The notes: a model not told the origin generated them from the letters alone. Positions 1-9,859 are shown, numbered from the stretch's first letter. The stretch is 64,000 nucleotides of DNA from an uncultured Oceanospirillaceae bacterium (GCA_913057435.1 CAJXNY010000025.1:17387-81386), one strand, 5' to 3'. Numbers and translations are program-made.

Positions 1-1408
1 CGGACAGATCGTAATCGACTTCCAGGTAATGGTCGTTGAACGTACTGTTCTGCTCCGGGTCCAGCACTTCCAGCAATGCGGAAGCTGGATCGCCACGGTT
101 GTCCATGCCCATTTTGTCAATTTCATCGAGCAGGAACAGTGGGTTTTTAACCCCCACCTTGGCCATTTTCTGGATCAGTTTGCCAGGCATGGAACCAATA
201 TAGGTACGACGGTGACCACGGATTTCGGCCTCATCACGCACCCCACCCAGCGCCATACGAACGTACTGACGATTGGTGGCACGGGCGATAGAGCGCCCCA
301 GAGAAGTCTTACCAACCCCTGGAGGGCCAACCAGACAGAGGATTGGGCCTTTACTCTTTTTAACCCGTTTCTGTACGGCCAGGTATTCAATAATACGGTC
401 TTTAACTTCTTCCAGGCCGTAATGATCTTCGTTCAGCACCTCTTCCGCACGCTTCATATCGTGGCGAGTTTTAGAACGTTTAGACCATGGAATCTGCAGC
501 ATCCAGTCGATGTAGCCACGCACCACAGAGGCTTCCGCTGACATCGGCGACATCATCTTCAGCTTGTTGTATTCGGCCATGGTTTTATCGAGCGCTTCTT
601 TCGGCATCTTCGCATCATCGATACGGCGCTTAAGCTCGTCCATATCGTTGACACCGGCATCATCAAGATCACCCAGTTCTTTCTGGATCGCCTTCATCTG
701 CTCGTTGAGATAGTACTCACGCTGGCTCTTTTCCATCTGCTTTTTAACGCGGCCACGGATGCGCTTCTCAACCTCAACCAGGTCGATTTCGCCTTCCATC
801 AACGCCATCAGATGTTCCAGACGGGCCTGACTGCCGAGGATTTCCAGAATTTTCTGTTTTTCGTCCAGCTTCAACGACATGTGGGCGGCGATAGTATCTG
901 CCAGACGCCCCACATCTTCGATGTTCTGCAATGAGGTAAGCACCTCAGACGGGATTTTCTTGTTGACCTGTACAAAACGCTCAAACTGTTCCAGTACCGT
1001 GCGTTTATATAGCTCGGCCTCGGAATCATCCAGTTCAGCAACCGCCAGAGTTTCAATTTCAGCGGTAAAAAATTCACCATCCTCATGCATCGCGCGAGTG
1101 CAGGCGCGGTAATCACCTTCGACCAGCACTTTAACCGTGCCATCTGGCAGTTTCAGCAACTGTAACACACTGGCGACGGTACCAATTTCAAACAGATCCG
1201 CAGCGACCGGTTCATCATCAGAAGCATTTTTCTGTGCGACCAGCAGGATTTCTTTATCCTGCTCCATTGCCGCTTCCAGCGCCTGAATGGATTTTTCCCG
1301 ACCCACAAACAGCGGTATTACCATGTGTGGATAAACAACCACATCACGTAACGGCAGTACCGGCAATGTCACGGTCATGTTTTCTTCCTGATCTTCAATA
1401 TGCGCCAT
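1..1408 (-). CDS. lon: ATP-dependent protease Lon (5' part, runs off the window)
   Basis: Lon is a cytoplasmic AAA+ serine protease that degrades misfolded and regulatory proteins. About 469 N-terminal codons are visible and the 3' part lies beyond base 1. The translation starts [20 protein letters not shown], which is the conserved Lon N-domain opening. The Walker A GPPGVGKT lies near residues 358-366 (about base 320), followed by the Lon-typical [13 protein letters not shown] and LLDEIDKM (Walker B). The catalytic Ser-Lys domain is outside the window. The ATG at 1408 has a GAGG ribosome site about 8 bases upstream; a second Met at 1378 is possible. A sigma-32-like promoter lies upstream. 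Confidence 0.97.
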   Translation of the reverse strand, partial: MAHIEDQEENMTVTLPVLPLRDVVVYPHMVIPLFVGREKSIQALEAAMEQDKEILLVAQKNASDDEPVAADLFEIGTVASVLQLLKLPDGTVKVLVEGDYRACTRAMHEDGEFFTAEIETLAVAELDDSEAELYKRTVLEQFERFVQVNKKIPSEVLTSLQNIEDVGRLADTIAAHMSLKLDEKQKILEILGSQARLEHLMALMEGEIDLVEVEKRIRGRVKKQMEKSQREYYLNEQMKAIQKELGDLDDAGVNDMDELKRRIDDAKMPKEALDKTMAEYNKLKMMSPMSAEASVVRGYIDWMLQIPWSKRSKTRHDMKRAEEVLNEDHYGLEEVKDRIIEYLAVQKRVKKSKGPILCLVGPPGVGKTSLGRSIARATNRQYVRMALGGVRDEAEIRGHRRTYIGSMPGKLIQKMAKVGVKNPLFLLDEIDKMGMDNRGDPASALLEVLDPEQNSTFNDHYLEVDYDLS

Positions 1409-1482
1409 GAGTACCCTCTTCGATCAGACCAGTGCTCTTGTGGGCAGTGGCCGACTATCTGTTTTTAACGCGCTAACAGCGT

Positions 1483-1511
1483 ACATGGGGCCCTGGTCTG
1501 CGTTATACAAG
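1483..1511 (-). promoter_or_regulatory. Sigma-32 (heat-shock) promoter of lon
   Basis: Read on the minus strand, CTTGTAT (1505-1511) is followed by a 14-base spacer and CCCCATGT (1483-1490). The sigma-32 consensus is CTTGAAA, 13-15 bases, CCCCATNT; the -10 matches fully and the -35 at five of seven positions. The -10 lies about 75 bases upstream of the lon start codon. lon is a known heat-shock gene in enterobacteria, so the assignment is consistent. The rest of 1409-1719 shows only this promoter region and the nfuA terminator. Confidence 0.8.
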
Positions 1512-1684
1512 GGCTGGGGATAAAACTTTTTACGGCAGGAATGGTTTTGACATCTTCGTTCAACTGCCTGTATCGGCTGCACTGCTCAGAATAAGCGTTT
1601 ACTGACGTGCAACAAACCGGTTCCCTTTCTGTATAGCAGCATCATCACGGGCCGACAATGCAAGATTTTATCTGGAGGTGACAA

Positions 1685-1708
1685 AACGGCAGTACAGAGA
1701 CTGCCGTT
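1685..1708 (-). terminator. Intrinsic terminator after nfuA
   Basis: A perfect 9-base inverted repeat (AACGGCAGT / ACTGCCGTT) with a 6-base loop lies 12 bases after the nfuA stop. On the minus strand it is followed by a short T-rich run (TTTTGT), as expected for an intrinsic terminator ahead of the lon promoter. Confidence 0.7.
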
Positions 1709-1719
1709 CAGAGTGTGAA

Positions 1720-2313
1720 TTACTTGTAGTAAGCGTTCTCGCGGACACTGTGGTCGGTAACATCACGCACACCCGCCAATGCAGGCAAACGCTCAACCAG
1801 AGTACGTTCAACACCGTCTTTGAGGGTCATATCTACGGCGCTACAGCCCTGACAGCCGCCACCAAACTGCAGGATCGCAATGTAGCCTTCATCCTCTTCC
1901 ACCAGCTCAATCAGCTTGACTTCACCACCGTGTGACGCCAGCCCCGGGTTCACATCGGAATACAGAATGTAGTTGATCTGGTCTGCCAGCGGGCTGTCGT
2001 CAGATACCTTGGGCACCTTGGAATTAGGGGCTTTGATGGTCAGCTGGCCACCCATACGATCCGTCGAGAAATCGATCAGTGCTTCTTCCAGAAACGGCAG
2101 GCTGTTGCGCTCCAGGTAGAAGCAAACCTTTTCCAGCTGCATCACCTCGTCGTCTTCAATCACCTCTTCCGGCCGACAGTATGCCAGGCAGGTTTCCGCG
2201 TAGGGCGTGCCCGGCTGAGTGATAAAGATGCGCACAGCAATGCCTTCAACATCCTGTTTTTCCAGCAACTCTGCCAGATAATTTTCGCCCGCTTCGGTAA
2301 CCGTAATGTTCAT
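1720..2313 (-). CDS. nfuA: Fe-S biogenesis protein NfuA
   Basis: NfuA is an iron-sulfur carrier that delivers [4Fe-4S] clusters to client apoproteins. The 197-residue product has the two expected parts: an N-terminal degenerate A-type carrier domain ([16 protein letters not shown]-type motifs) and a C-terminal Nfu domain with the CxxC cluster site FGGGCQGCS near residue 156. Its C terminus (GVRDVTDH...YYK) resembles E. coli NfuA. I chose the ATG at 2313: it has GGAG about 10 bases upstream and gives the family's usual N terminus. A GTG six codons earlier overlaps that ribosome site. It is divergent from the MATE gene. Confidence 0.95.
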   Translation of the reverse strand: MNITVTEAGENYLAELLEKQDVEGIAVRIFITQPGTPYAETCLAYCRPEEVIEDDEVMQLEKVCFYLERNSLPFLEEALIDFSTDRMGGQLTIKAPNSKVPKVSDDSPLADQINYILYSDVNPGLASHGGEVKLIELVEEDEGYIAILQFGGGCQGCSAVDMTLKDGVERTLVERLPALAGVRDVTDHSVRENAYYK

Positions 2314-2474
2314 GGATTGCGTCTCTCCCACCTGCTTGAGGTAACTTCTATATGTCGCTGAGGATACAACGATTCTAAACCCGAGTAAATTGATCAGCTA
2401 TTAATCAACGTAGGGTAGTGCAGCGATCTTTGCTAAGATATGCGGCCTTTTTTGCAGTCTTCAAGGTTCCCATC

Positions 2475-3800
2475 ATGTCCAATGCCGCCGTGCGTTACCG
2501 CACGATTGCTATGCTCGGCCTGCCGATCATTGGCGGTATGCTGTCGCAGAGCCTGCTCAATCTGGTGGATGCAGCATTGGTCGGCCAGCTGGGGCCACAG
2601 GCACTGGCAGCCACCGGAGCAGGAAGTTATGGCAGCTTTGTCGCTATCAGCCTGATTCTGGGGCTATCATCAGCGGTGCAGAGCATGGTTGCCCGTCGCC
2701 GAGGCCAGCGCCGCTACGATGAAATGTTGCAACCGGTTGTCGGTGGATTACTGCTGTCGGTGCTTATTGCCCTGCCCCTGAGCCTGTTATTTATTCACTT
2801 TTCACAGCCACTGCTAGCACCTCTGACCCAGCCAGACTCCGCAGGCCTGGCCCGGCAATATTTCGATTATCGCACCACGGCTATGGTTGCCGTGGCCATG
2901 AACCTGGCCTTTCGCGGCTGGTGGAACGGTACGGAGCGCCCTGGCTACTATCTGATTAGCCTGATCGCCACCCACCTGCTCAATATCGCCGTTAGTTATG
3001 GCCTTATCTTTGGTGCCTTCGGCCTTCCCACCATGGGTGCGCCCGGCGCCGGGCTGGGCACAGCGATCGCCCTGTTCGCAGGCGCAGGTATTAATGGCCT
3101 GATGTTGTGGCAGGACAGCCGACGTCAACAGATCGCTCTGTTCAGCCTGAAACCGGCACTGCTACGCCGACTTATTTCCCTTTCAATTCCCCCGTCATTA
3201 CAGCAGCTGCTGATAGCGCTGGCGGTGATCAGCCTGTTTTATATTGTTGGTATGCTGGGGATGGAACAACAGGCGATCGCCCATGTGCTGATCAACCTGA
3301 CGCTGTTTCTGATTCTGCCCGCGGTGGGTTTTGGGGTTGCTGCCATGTCGCTGGTCAGTCGAGCGCTGGGCGAACATAACGTTGAGCTGGCCCACAGCTG
3401 GGGCTGGGCGGTTGCCAAAACAGCCCTGGGGACGCTATGTCTGATCAGCCTGCCGATGTGGTTGCTGACCGATCAGGTGCTTGGGTTATTTCTCAGTGAA
3501 GCAGCGTTGATTGACCAGGCCCATGCACCACTGCAGCTGGCCGCACTGGCGATCTGTGTCGATGCGATAGCGATCGTACTGGGCCAGGCGCTGCTGGGGG
3601 CCGGAGCAAGCCGACTGGTGCTGACAATTTCAACACTGATGCAATGGGGCCTGTTCCTGCCACTAGCCTGGCTGGTTGGGCCAGTGCTGGGCTATGGGCT
3701 GCTGGGGATCTGGCTCTGTCAGGTGCTCTACCGGGGGCTGTCATCGTTGATCTACATCCGCATCTGGCAACGCCAGCAATGGCAGACCTGCGTACTCTGA
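2475..3800 (+). CDS. MATE-family multidrug efflux transporter
   Basis: The 441-residue product is a polytopic inner-membrane protein of the MATE (NorM/DinF) superfamily, which exports cationic drugs or metabolites using Na+ or H+ gradients. The N-terminal half opens with IAMLGLPIIGGMLSQSLLNLVDAALVGQLG, the typical MATE TM1-TM2 region, and a second homologous half begins near residue 230 with LISLSIPPSLQQLL. About 12 hydrophobic segments are seen. I chose ATG 2475 (AAGG about 10 bases upstream) over a GTG at 2418, which would add an atypical extension. The substrate cannot be read from sequence. Confidence 0.88.
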   Translation: MSNAAVRYRTIAMLGLPIIGGMLSQSLLNLVDAALVGQLGPQALAATGAGSYGSFVAISLILGLSSAVQSMVARRRGQRRYDEMLQPVVGGLLLSVLIALPLSLLFIHFSQPLLAPLTQPDSAGLARQYFDYRTTAMVAVAMNLAFRGWWNGTERPGYYLISLIATHLLNIAVSYGLIFGAFGLPTMGAPGAGLGTAIALFAGAGINGLMLWQDSRRQQIALFSLKPALLRRLISLSIPPSLQQLLIALAVISLFYIVGMLGMEQQAIAHVLINLTLFLILPAVGFGVAAMSLVSRALGEHNVELAHSWGWAVAKTALGTLCLISLPMWLLTDQVLGLFLSEAALIDQAHAPLQLAALAICVDAIAIVLGQALLGAGASRLVLTISTLMQWGLFLPLAWLVGPVLGYGLLGIWLCQVLYRGLSSLIYIRIWQRQQWQTCVL

Positions 3801-3846
3801 TCTCAGTCTGGTAAACTGTGCGCTCACGAGTACCGGGGTGTTGTAG

Positions 3847-5013
3847 ATGGACGCGCATAATCTGGTTTTTTCTTTTTTTATGATTTTCACCGGGGCTGCT
3901 GTACTGGCCTCTATCGCCCTGTATACCCGTCAGCCACTCCTGGTTGCCTACATCGTGCTGGGGGCTATTCTCGGCCCGTTTGGCCTGCAGTATGTTTCAG
4001 ATACAAAGCTGCTGTCAGAAATTTCCCATATCGGCATCATCTTTCTGCTGTTTTTGCTCGGCCTGGACATGCAACCCAGCCACCTGCTACACATGCTTAA
4101 AAAAGCCACCCTGGTTGCGCTGGGCAGTTCGGTTATCTTTCTCAGTGCCGGATACCTGGTCAGTCTGGCCTTCGGTTTCACCCAGACTGAAGCGCTGATT
4201 ATCGGTGTCGCCATGATGTTCTCCAGCACCATTATCGGTATCAAACTACTACCCACAACCGTGCTGCACCATAAACACATTGGCGAGCTGGTGGTGGGGC
4301 TGTTGCTGTTACAGGATGTGATTGCGATTCTGGTGTTGCTGTTTCTATATAGTGGCGAGGAGAGCAACGGTATCGGCAGCTTTCTGATGACACTGGCAGC
4401 GCTTCCCGTGCTGGTGGTGGTCGCTTTCGGCTTTGTGAAATATGTACTGCTCAAGCTGATCGCACGCTTTGACCGCTTTCACGAGTATATCTTTTTGCTG
4501 GCCATTGGCTGGTGTCTGGGACTGGCAGAAGTAGCTCAACGCTGTGGACTGTCTGCCGAGATCGGTGCGTTTATTGCGGGTATTGCCATCGCCACCAGCC
4601 CGATCTCACAATACATTGCCACCAGCCTGAAGCCCTTACGTGACTTTTTCCTGATCCTGTTTTTCTTCTCCATCGGTGCCAGCTTTAACCTCGGGCTGAT
4701 CAACGCGATTATACTGCCATCGCTGGTACTGGCAGCACTGGTCATGGTACTGAAACCGACAGTGTTTCGCTTTCTGCTTAGCCGGATCAGCGAAACACCA
4801 CAGATGGGATGGGAAGTTGGTTTCCGCCTTGGCCAGACCAGCGAATTTTCCCTGCTGATCGCCTATATGGCAGCCAGCGGCGCACTGATCGGCCAGGAGG
4901 CATCCCATGTGATTCAGGCCACCGCCATTCTGACGTTCCTGCTGTCTACCTATGTGGTGATCTTTAACTACCCTTCACCCATCGCGGTATCCGATCACCT
5001 GCGTAAGGATTAA
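3847..5013 (+). CDS. CPA2-family cation:proton antiporter (Kef/YbaL membrane domain only)
   Basis: The 388-residue membrane protein has the Na+/H+ exchanger domain of CPA2 antiporters (KefB/KefC/YbaL type). Diagnostic stretches are the early LGAILGPFGL, the FLLFLLGLDMQPSHL helix, the broken-helix region MMFSSTIIGIKLLP, and LGLAEVAQRCGLSAEIGAFIAGIAIA. About 12 helices are predicted by eye. It ends after the membrane domain and lacks the C-terminal KTN/TrkA-N nucleotide-binding domain of KefB and KefC, so glutathione or NAD gating is unlikely. It starts 46 bases after the MATE gene on the same strand and may be co-transcribed. The ion transported is unknown. Confidence 0.85.
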   Translation: MDAHNLVFSFFMIFTGAAVLASIALYTRQPLLVAYIVLGAILGPFGLQYVSDTKLLSEISHIGIIFLLFLLGLDMQPSHLLHMLKKATLVALGSSVIFLSAGYLVSLAFGFTQTEALIIGVAMMFSSTIIGIKLLPTTVLHHKHIGELVVGLLLLQDVIAILVLLFLYSGEESNGIGSFLMTLAALPVLVVVAFGFVKYVLLKLIARFDRFHEYIFLLAIGWCLGLAEVAQRCGLSAEIGAFIAGIAIATSPISQYIATSLKPLRDFFLILFFFSIGASFNLGLINAIILPSLVLAALVMVLKPTVFRFLLSRISETPQMGWEVGFRLGQTSEFSLLIAYMAASGALIGQEASHVIQATAILTFLLSTYVVIFNYPSPIAVSDHLRKD

Positions 5014-5023
5014 AAGGAATCAG

Positions 5024-5596
5024 CTAGCCCCAGCGCCGAACCGGGCCCACATCAAGATGGATAAAGTTGGAACGACCATAATAACCGACGCCGCCCCCTT
5101 TCAGGGACAGAGCGGCCCGGTGCAGATCTTTGAGAGACACACCCGGTATCCGGATATCGATCGCCTGGCCTTTCATATGGTAACTGCGTTTAGCCACCTG
5201 ATGGCCTGCCCGGCGCAGCATCTCATTCGTTTGCGGCGAACGGTATGCTGACAGCACCTGAATGGTTTCACGGGTATCGAGCCGATGGCTTAGCTCCGCC
5301 AGGGTCTCCAGTAACCGCACATCCATATCAATAGCCGCATCGGCGCGGTGATCACGCAGCGCCTGATTGATCAACTGCAACACATCCGGCTGATAACCAT
5401 CAGGGGTCCAGAACGCCGCATTAATGCGGTCGCCAGTATGCAGATTTTCCAGTTTAAGGCCCCGGTCCATGGGCAGTAAGCTGGCACTACGAACAGTAGC
5501 GGCCTGGGCGAGCTGCGGTAACGCAACCGCAGACCCCAGTACAGTGCCACCAAGGGCTTTCAAAAAACAACGACGTCTAAGTGGCGTATTCGACAT
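5024..5596 (-). CDS. Tat-exported DUF882 / YcbK (MepK)-like murein endopeptidase
   Basis: The 190-residue product belongs to the DUF882 (peptidase M15-like) family of E. coli MepK/YcbK, a periplasmic zinc endopeptidase that cleaves peptidoglycan cross-links. The N terminus carries a twin-arginine signal (RRRCFLKALGG, then AQAATV as a likely cleavage site). Zinc-site motifs are present: HMKGQAIDIR (HxxxxxxD) and FIHLDVG (HxD). I chose the ATG at 5596 because it places the Tat motif near the N terminus; an upstream start would precede it with 14 unlikely residues. It is convergent with the antiporter, with a 10-base gap. Confidence 0.88.
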   Translation of the reverse strand: MSNTPLRRRCFLKALGGTVLGSAVALPQLAQAATVRSASLLPMDRGLKLENLHTGDRINAAFWTPDGYQPDVLQLINQALRDHRADAAIDMDVRLLETLAELSHRLDTRETIQVLSAYRSPQTNEMLRRAGHQVAKRSYHMKGQAIDIRIPGVSLKDLHRAALSLKGGGVGYYGRSNFIHLDVGPVRRWG

Positions 5597-5679
5597 AACG
5601 GACCTACACTCTACAATTGCACAAATAACAGACAACAAAGCCGACTAGTTTGCCGGTCTTACTGTTGTTTGTATATTGA

Positions 5680-6666
5680 TCAACTGCTCAGAGAATGGTT
5701 CCGGGCCTGCCAGATTTTCTCTGCTTCTATAAACAATAGCGCCGGGTCATCGCCACGGCCCAGCAATTTCAGGCTAATAGCAATTGTTGAAATAACCGCT
5801 GCGGTGCCATATTCGTGCTCAATTTCTCCCCGCCAGAGCTGCACAACCGCCTCCAGCGTCATCTCTTCATCACGAACCAGCCGCCGTGGCACCAGCCGTG
5901 GCCACTGTTGTTCTGACAGCTCACCTTCAAGCATCCACAGCGCATGGCTCTCACTGTCCGGACGTGCTTCAGCTTCACCGCCATCGCCTTTGAGGGTCAG
6001 ATTACGTGGCGTGCCCAGCAACATCGCCGTCTGCTGATGCTTTGGGCCATAGGGTGGATGAAACACCCCATCAATGGCGCAGCGGGCATGGAGTGGATTC
6101 AACATCCGGCTCAGGGTATGCACGGGGGAGCGCAACCCCAGAATCGGCTTGAGGGTCATCAGACGCCCCAGCACCGGCGACATCGCCTCCAGTGGCATGT
6201 AAGCAAACGAGTGCTGATCCAGCTGATCACTGACATCATCCCAGCTTTCAGCAACAGGCAAACCCAACGCTTCAACGACCTGCTGAGCATAAAGACGCTC
6301 GGCGGTATGGCCCTGACTGCCATGCATAAACACTCGCTCGCCGCTACTGGCCAGCGCCAGCGCTGACAACACATACCAGGGGTGACGACGTCGCTTGCCC
6401 GCATACGTAGCCCAGTCCAGATCAACCGCCAAGGGCGGTGCCTGAATCGTCTCACGCACAGCATCAGCGAAACCGGTCAGTTCCCCGGCAGACTCTTCTT
6501 TCACGCGCATCAGCATCAGAAATGCGCCCAGCTGCTCCGGCTCAACCTTACCCTGCAGGATCATCTGCATAGCGTCTGCAGCTTCCTCACGAGTGAGATC
6601 ACGAGTGCCTTTTTTACCTTTACCAAGAATCCGGATAAAACCGGCGAACGGGTGTTCCTGTGTCAT
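5680..6666 (-). CDS. ybiB: TrpD2/YbiB-like glycosyl transferase-family protein
   Basis: The 328-residue product resembles E. coli YbiB (TrpD2), a nucleic-acid-binding relative of anthranilate phosphoribosyltransferase (TrpD). The N-terminal helical domain (IRILGKGKKGTRDLTREEA, LGAFLMLMRVKEES) matches the TrpD family, and the middle has the HTLSRMLNP-type segment. The phosphoribosyl-binding glycine motif of true TrpD (GTGGD) is replaced by MHGSQG, consistent with the non-enzymatic TrpD2 group. Start ATG 6666 has GGGAG upstream. Its biological role remains poorly defined even in E. coli. Confidence 0.82.
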   Translation of the reverse strand: MTQEHPFAGFIRILGKGKKGTRDLTREEAADAMQMILQGKVEPEQLGAFLMLMRVKEESAGELTGFADAVRETIQAPPLAVDLDWATYAGKRRRHPWYVLSALALASSGERVFMHGSQGHTAERLYAQQVVEALGLPVAESWDDVSDQLDQHSFAYMPLEAMSPVLGRLMTLKPILGLRSPVHTLSRMLNPLHARCAIDGVFHPPYGPKHQQTAMLLGTPRNLTLKGDGGEAEARPDSESHALWMLEGELSEQQWPRLVPRRLVRDEEMTLEAVVQLWRGEIEHEYGTAAVISTIAISLKLLGRGDDPALLFIEAEKIWQARNHSLSS

Positions 6667-6806
6667 ATGCTGCTCCCAGACTTCAATGCAGGGCCACACT
6701 ATACCGCCAGTTCGCTATTCGAGGACAGCCTGACACCGGTTGAGCTTACCAAGCCCGGGCGGCACTGGTAGAATGCGCGCTCCATTTTTCCTCAGGATAA
6801 ACCAGC

Positions 6807-8183
6807 ATGCGTCATCGCGGACGACTTTCACCTTCCAGCCCTGCACGCAAACAGGTCGCCAGCGCCCAAGCCCGTGCCCAGGCAAAAAAAACCGCCGGTG
6901 AGCAGCACAGTGTGGTGATTGAAAACCTCAGCAACGAAGGCCAGGGTGTTGCCCGCCTGAACGGCAAAACGCTGTTCGTCAAAGGTGCGCTACCGGGCGA
7001 AACCGTGCTGGCACGGATCGACCGTAATCACCGCCGGTACGACGAAGGCCATATGCTGGAACTGACTAAAGCTGCCGCCGAACGCGTAGAGCCCCAGTGC
7101 CCGCACTTTGCCCAGTGTGGCGGCTGCCAGCTACAGCACCTGAATCACGACACCCAGATCGACTACAAACAGCAGTGGGTGCTGGACCAGCTGGCGCGCC
7201 AGGCGCAACTGGTGCCTGAACAGCTGGATGCACCTTTACGCTCGGTACCGCAGCACTACCGCCGTGCCGCCCGCATCGGCATTAACCAGCGTAAAGACGG
7301 CAGCGCCATTGTTGGCTTCCGCCAGGAAGGCAGCAAATACCTGATAGATATCGACCAGTGCCTGGTGCTTGACCCGCGCGGTGACAATCTGTTTCGGGAT
7401 CTTGCCGCCCTGCTCAACGCGCACCCGGGCCAGATCAAGCGCATTACCCACGCCGAGCTGACCTTTGGCGACACCAACGGCACGCTGACTCTACGGGTAA
7501 TGAAAAATCTCGACGGCAGCCTGCAACAGCAGCTGGTGGCGCTGGCGACATCCCTGGGTTGCGGCCTCTATCTTAACCACGGCGATCATATCGAAACCGT
7601 GCATGAAGACAGTGCCCCGGCTTTCAACCTGCCCGCCTTTGCTCAGCAGCTCAATTTTGCACCCGGGGACTTTGTCCAGGTCAACGCGGCAATGAACCAG
7701 GCGATGATCGACCGTGCCATTGAATGGCTGGATCCACAGGCCGATGAACGTATTCTGGATCTGTTCTGTGGTCTGGGTAACTTCACCCTGCCACTGGCCA
7801 GCAAAGCCGCTGAAGTCGTTGGCATTGAGGCCAGTAAAGAGATGGTCGCCCGTGGCGAGCACAATGCCAGCCTGAACGGCCTGACCAACTGCCAGTTTGA
7901 GGCGGCTGACCTGACATATCCGATCAGCGCCCGCCGCTGGTTCAAGCAGGGCTTTGACAAGGTTCTGATCGACCCACCCCGCACCGGTGCACTGGAGATT
8001 ATCGAGCAACTGATCAAGACACCGGTCACTCAATTGCTGTATGTTTCCTGCAACCCCTCAGCGCTGGCACGTGATGCCATCACGCTGAAAGAGGCTGGTT
8101 TCAAGCTGCAGCGGTTCTGTGTGATGGATATGTTCCCGCATACTACTCATGTGGAATCACTGGCGCTGTTCGTCAAACATTAA
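6807..8183 (+). CDS. rlmD: 23S rRNA (uracil(1939)-C5)-methyltransferase RlmD
   Basis: RlmD (RumA) uses S-adenosylmethionine to methylate U1939 of 23S rRNA. The 458-residue product has an N-terminal TRAM RNA-binding domain (about residues 35-95), a [4Fe-4S] site with C98, C104 and C107 (CPHFAQCGGC) and a further Cys near 189, a SAM fold (ILDLFCGLGNFTLPL), and the catalytic nucleophile C415 in LLYVSCNP. The N-terminal 30 residues are basic and low-complexity. It overlaps no neighbour; a pseudouridine synthase-like gene follows after 27 bases, so two RNA-modification genes may form one operon. Confidence 0.96.
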   Translation: MRHRGRLSPSSPARKQVASAQARAQAKKTAGEQHSVVIENLSNEGQGVARLNGKTLFVKGALPGETVLARIDRNHRRYDEGHMLELTKAAAERVEPQCPHFAQCGGCQLQHLNHDTQIDYKQQWVLDQLARQAQLVPEQLDAPLRSVPQHYRRAARIGINQRKDGSAIVGFRQEGSKYLIDIDQCLVLDPRGDNLFRDLAALLNAHPGQIKRITHAELTFGDTNGTLTLRVMKNLDGSLQQQLVALATSLGCGLYLNHGDHIETVHEDSAPAFNLPAFAQQLNFAPGDFVQVNAAMNQAMIDRAIEWLDPQADERILDLFCGLGNFTLPLASKAAEVVGIEASKEMVARGEHNASLNGLTNCQFEAADLTYPISARRWFKQGFDKVLIDPPRTGALEIIEQLIKTPVTQLLYVSCNPSALARDAITLKEAGFKLQRFCVMDMFPHTTHVESLALFVKH

Positions 8184-8210
8184 GCTGAAGGATCAGCACA
8201 GGAGCTCAGC

Positions 8211-8786
8211 ATGGATATCAACCCGGCACTGCCCCAGTTACTGTATATGGACAACAGCCTGATCGTTGTCAGTAAACCGTATAATCTGAGTTCCGCTGCC
8301 GGGCTAACGGAGGATGAGCAGGACTGCCTGATCAGCCGACTGCAGGATGACTTCCCAACCGTTCAGCTGGTACAGGCAATGGACTTTGCCTGTTCCGGGG
8401 TCATGGTACTGGCACTGACAAATACCGGTCAGCAGGCGCTGGCAGCACAGTTTGCGCAACAGCAGATCGAGCATCGCTATCAGGCGTGGGTTAGTGGCAT
8501 CGTTGAACAGGACAGCGGAGTAATCGGCCAGCCGCCACAGACTCGCTGGCAGGTGCTTGAACGCGACGAAAGCAGCTCCCGACTGGCGCTGACACCTCTG
8601 TGCCAGCACTACTCGCTACGGGAGGGTCTTCGCACCCTGGGGCACCCGATTCTGGGTGAAGAAACCGCCGCCGACCCGCACATCAACACACCGGTCGAAC
8701 GGCTGCAATTACATGCCCAACGCCTCAGCTTCAAGCACCCTAATACCGGAATAACCCTCAGCTTCGAGTCGCCCTGCCCGTTCTGA
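8211..8786 (+). CDS. Degenerate RluA-family pseudouridine synthase-like protein
   Basis: The 191-residue product aligns with RluA-type synthases: LYMDNSLIVVSKP near the start, HRYQAWVSG in the middle, and TLGHPILGEETAAD plus LQLHAQRLSFKHP near the end. The family's catalytic motif HRLDxxTSG is changed to QAMDFACSG: the catalytic Asp is kept but the His, Arg, Leu and Thr are not. Some gammaproteobacterial RluA paralogues show similar drift, so it may be a real enzyme with other specificity or an inactive relative. It lies 27 bases after rlmD and is probably co-transcribed. Confidence 0.8.
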   Translation: MDINPALPQLLYMDNSLIVVSKPYNLSSAAGLTEDEQDCLISRLQDDFPTVQLVQAMDFACSGVMVLALTNTGQQALAAQFAQQQIEHRYQAWVSGIVEQDSGVIGQPPQTRWQVLERDESSSRLALTPLCQHYSLREGLRTLGHPILGEETAADPHINTPVERLQLHAQRLSFKHPNTGITLSFESPCPF

Positions 8787-8797
8787 GGCTGCGTGCC

Positions 8798-9745
8798 TCA
8801 GAGAACGGACCGTATGGCTTCACCGCGTTTAAAGCCCTGCACAGTTTCCACCGTCTGCGCGATGATGCGCTCACGGGCCTCACGGGTCGCCCAGGCGCTG
8901 TGCGGAGTAATAATCAGATTATCTGGCCGGGCACTGATCAGCGGGTTGCCATCACGGGGTGGCTCCTGAGTCAGTACATCGGTCGCGGCACCCGCCAGCT
9001 GGCCCGACGCTAACGCTGCCAGCAATGCGGGTTCATTAACGATGCCGCCACGGGCACAGTTAATCAGCATACTGCCGGGCTTCATCTGGGCCAGACTGTC
9101 TCGGTTAAGCAGGTCCGCCGTCGCCTCGGTTAACGGACAATGCAGGCTCAGCACATCAGACTGCGCCAGCAGATCAGCAAAGCTTACCCGGCCTTCCCGC
9201 ACCACCGCACCTGGCTGCTCACCCAGAATAACCGTCATGCCAAAGGCTGCCGCCACACTGGCCACTCCCTGGCCCAGATTGCCATACCCCAGAATACCCA
9301 GCGTACGGCCAGACAGCTCTCGAATCGGGAACGGTAACATACAGAACTGAGTCGCCTCGCCCCAGTCACCATTCTTGACCGCACGGTCATAGTTGAGCAC
9401 ATTGGTATGCAGTGCCAGAATCATCGACCAGACATGCTGCACCACCGAGTCCACCCCATAAGCGACACAGTTCGACACCGCGATACCCCGTATGCGGGCC
9501 GCATCCAGATCGATATTATTGGTACCGGTGGCCACCACACAGATCAGCTTCAAGGCAGGCGATACAGCCATAACAGCGGCATTAACCGGCACTTTATTGG
9601 TGATCACCACCTCAGCCCCGGTAATACGCTGTTCAACCTGTACAGCGGTTGTCGCCATATACACATCGACGGCACTGAACTCATTTTTCAGTACGCTAAG
9701 ATCCAGATCATCCAGGCTTTCCAGATCAAGAATAACTGCTTTCAT
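8798..9745 (-). CDS. hprA: D-2-hydroxyacid dehydrogenase (glycerate/hydroxypyruvate reductase-like)
   Basis: The 315-residue NAD(P)-dependent dehydrogenase has the two-domain fold of the D-isomer 2-hydroxyacid family. Seen are the Rossmann motif GILGYGNLGQGV (about residues 149-160), the substrate arginine in NCARGGIVNE, the glutamate in LTQEPP, and the catalytic histidine in ITPHSAW. TGTNNIDLDAAR and GVDSVVQHVW are typical of glycerate dehydrogenases (HprA), which interconvert hydroxypyruvate and D-glycerate. Substrate choice is inferred only. ATG 9745 is preceded by a GAGG ribosome site. It lies 114 bases after purC on the same strand. Confidence 0.85.
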   Translation of the reverse strand: MKAVILDLESLDDLDLSVLKNEFSAVDVYMATTAVQVEQRITGAEVVITNKVPVNAAVMAVSPALKLICVVATGTNNIDLDAARIRGIAVSNCVAYGVDSVVQHVWSMILALHTNVLNYDRAVKNGDWGEATQFCMLPFPIRELSGRTLGILGYGNLGQGVASVAAAFGMTVILGEQPGAVVREGRVSFADLLAQSDVLSLHCPLTEATADLLNRDSLAQMKPGSMLINCARGGIVNEPALLAALASGQLAGAATDVLTQEPPRDGNPLISARPDNLIITPHSAWATREARERIIAQTVETVQGFKRGEAIRSVL

Positions 9746-9859
9746 TACTACCTCAGACTGCCAGCCCTGGCCTGCAATGCAAACCACAGAGCCCGCTCAG
9801 TTTTTATTGTCATGTTTTCAGCCGCCAGTGTAACGGCCTGTCTGGCACGCGAAAAGGGC

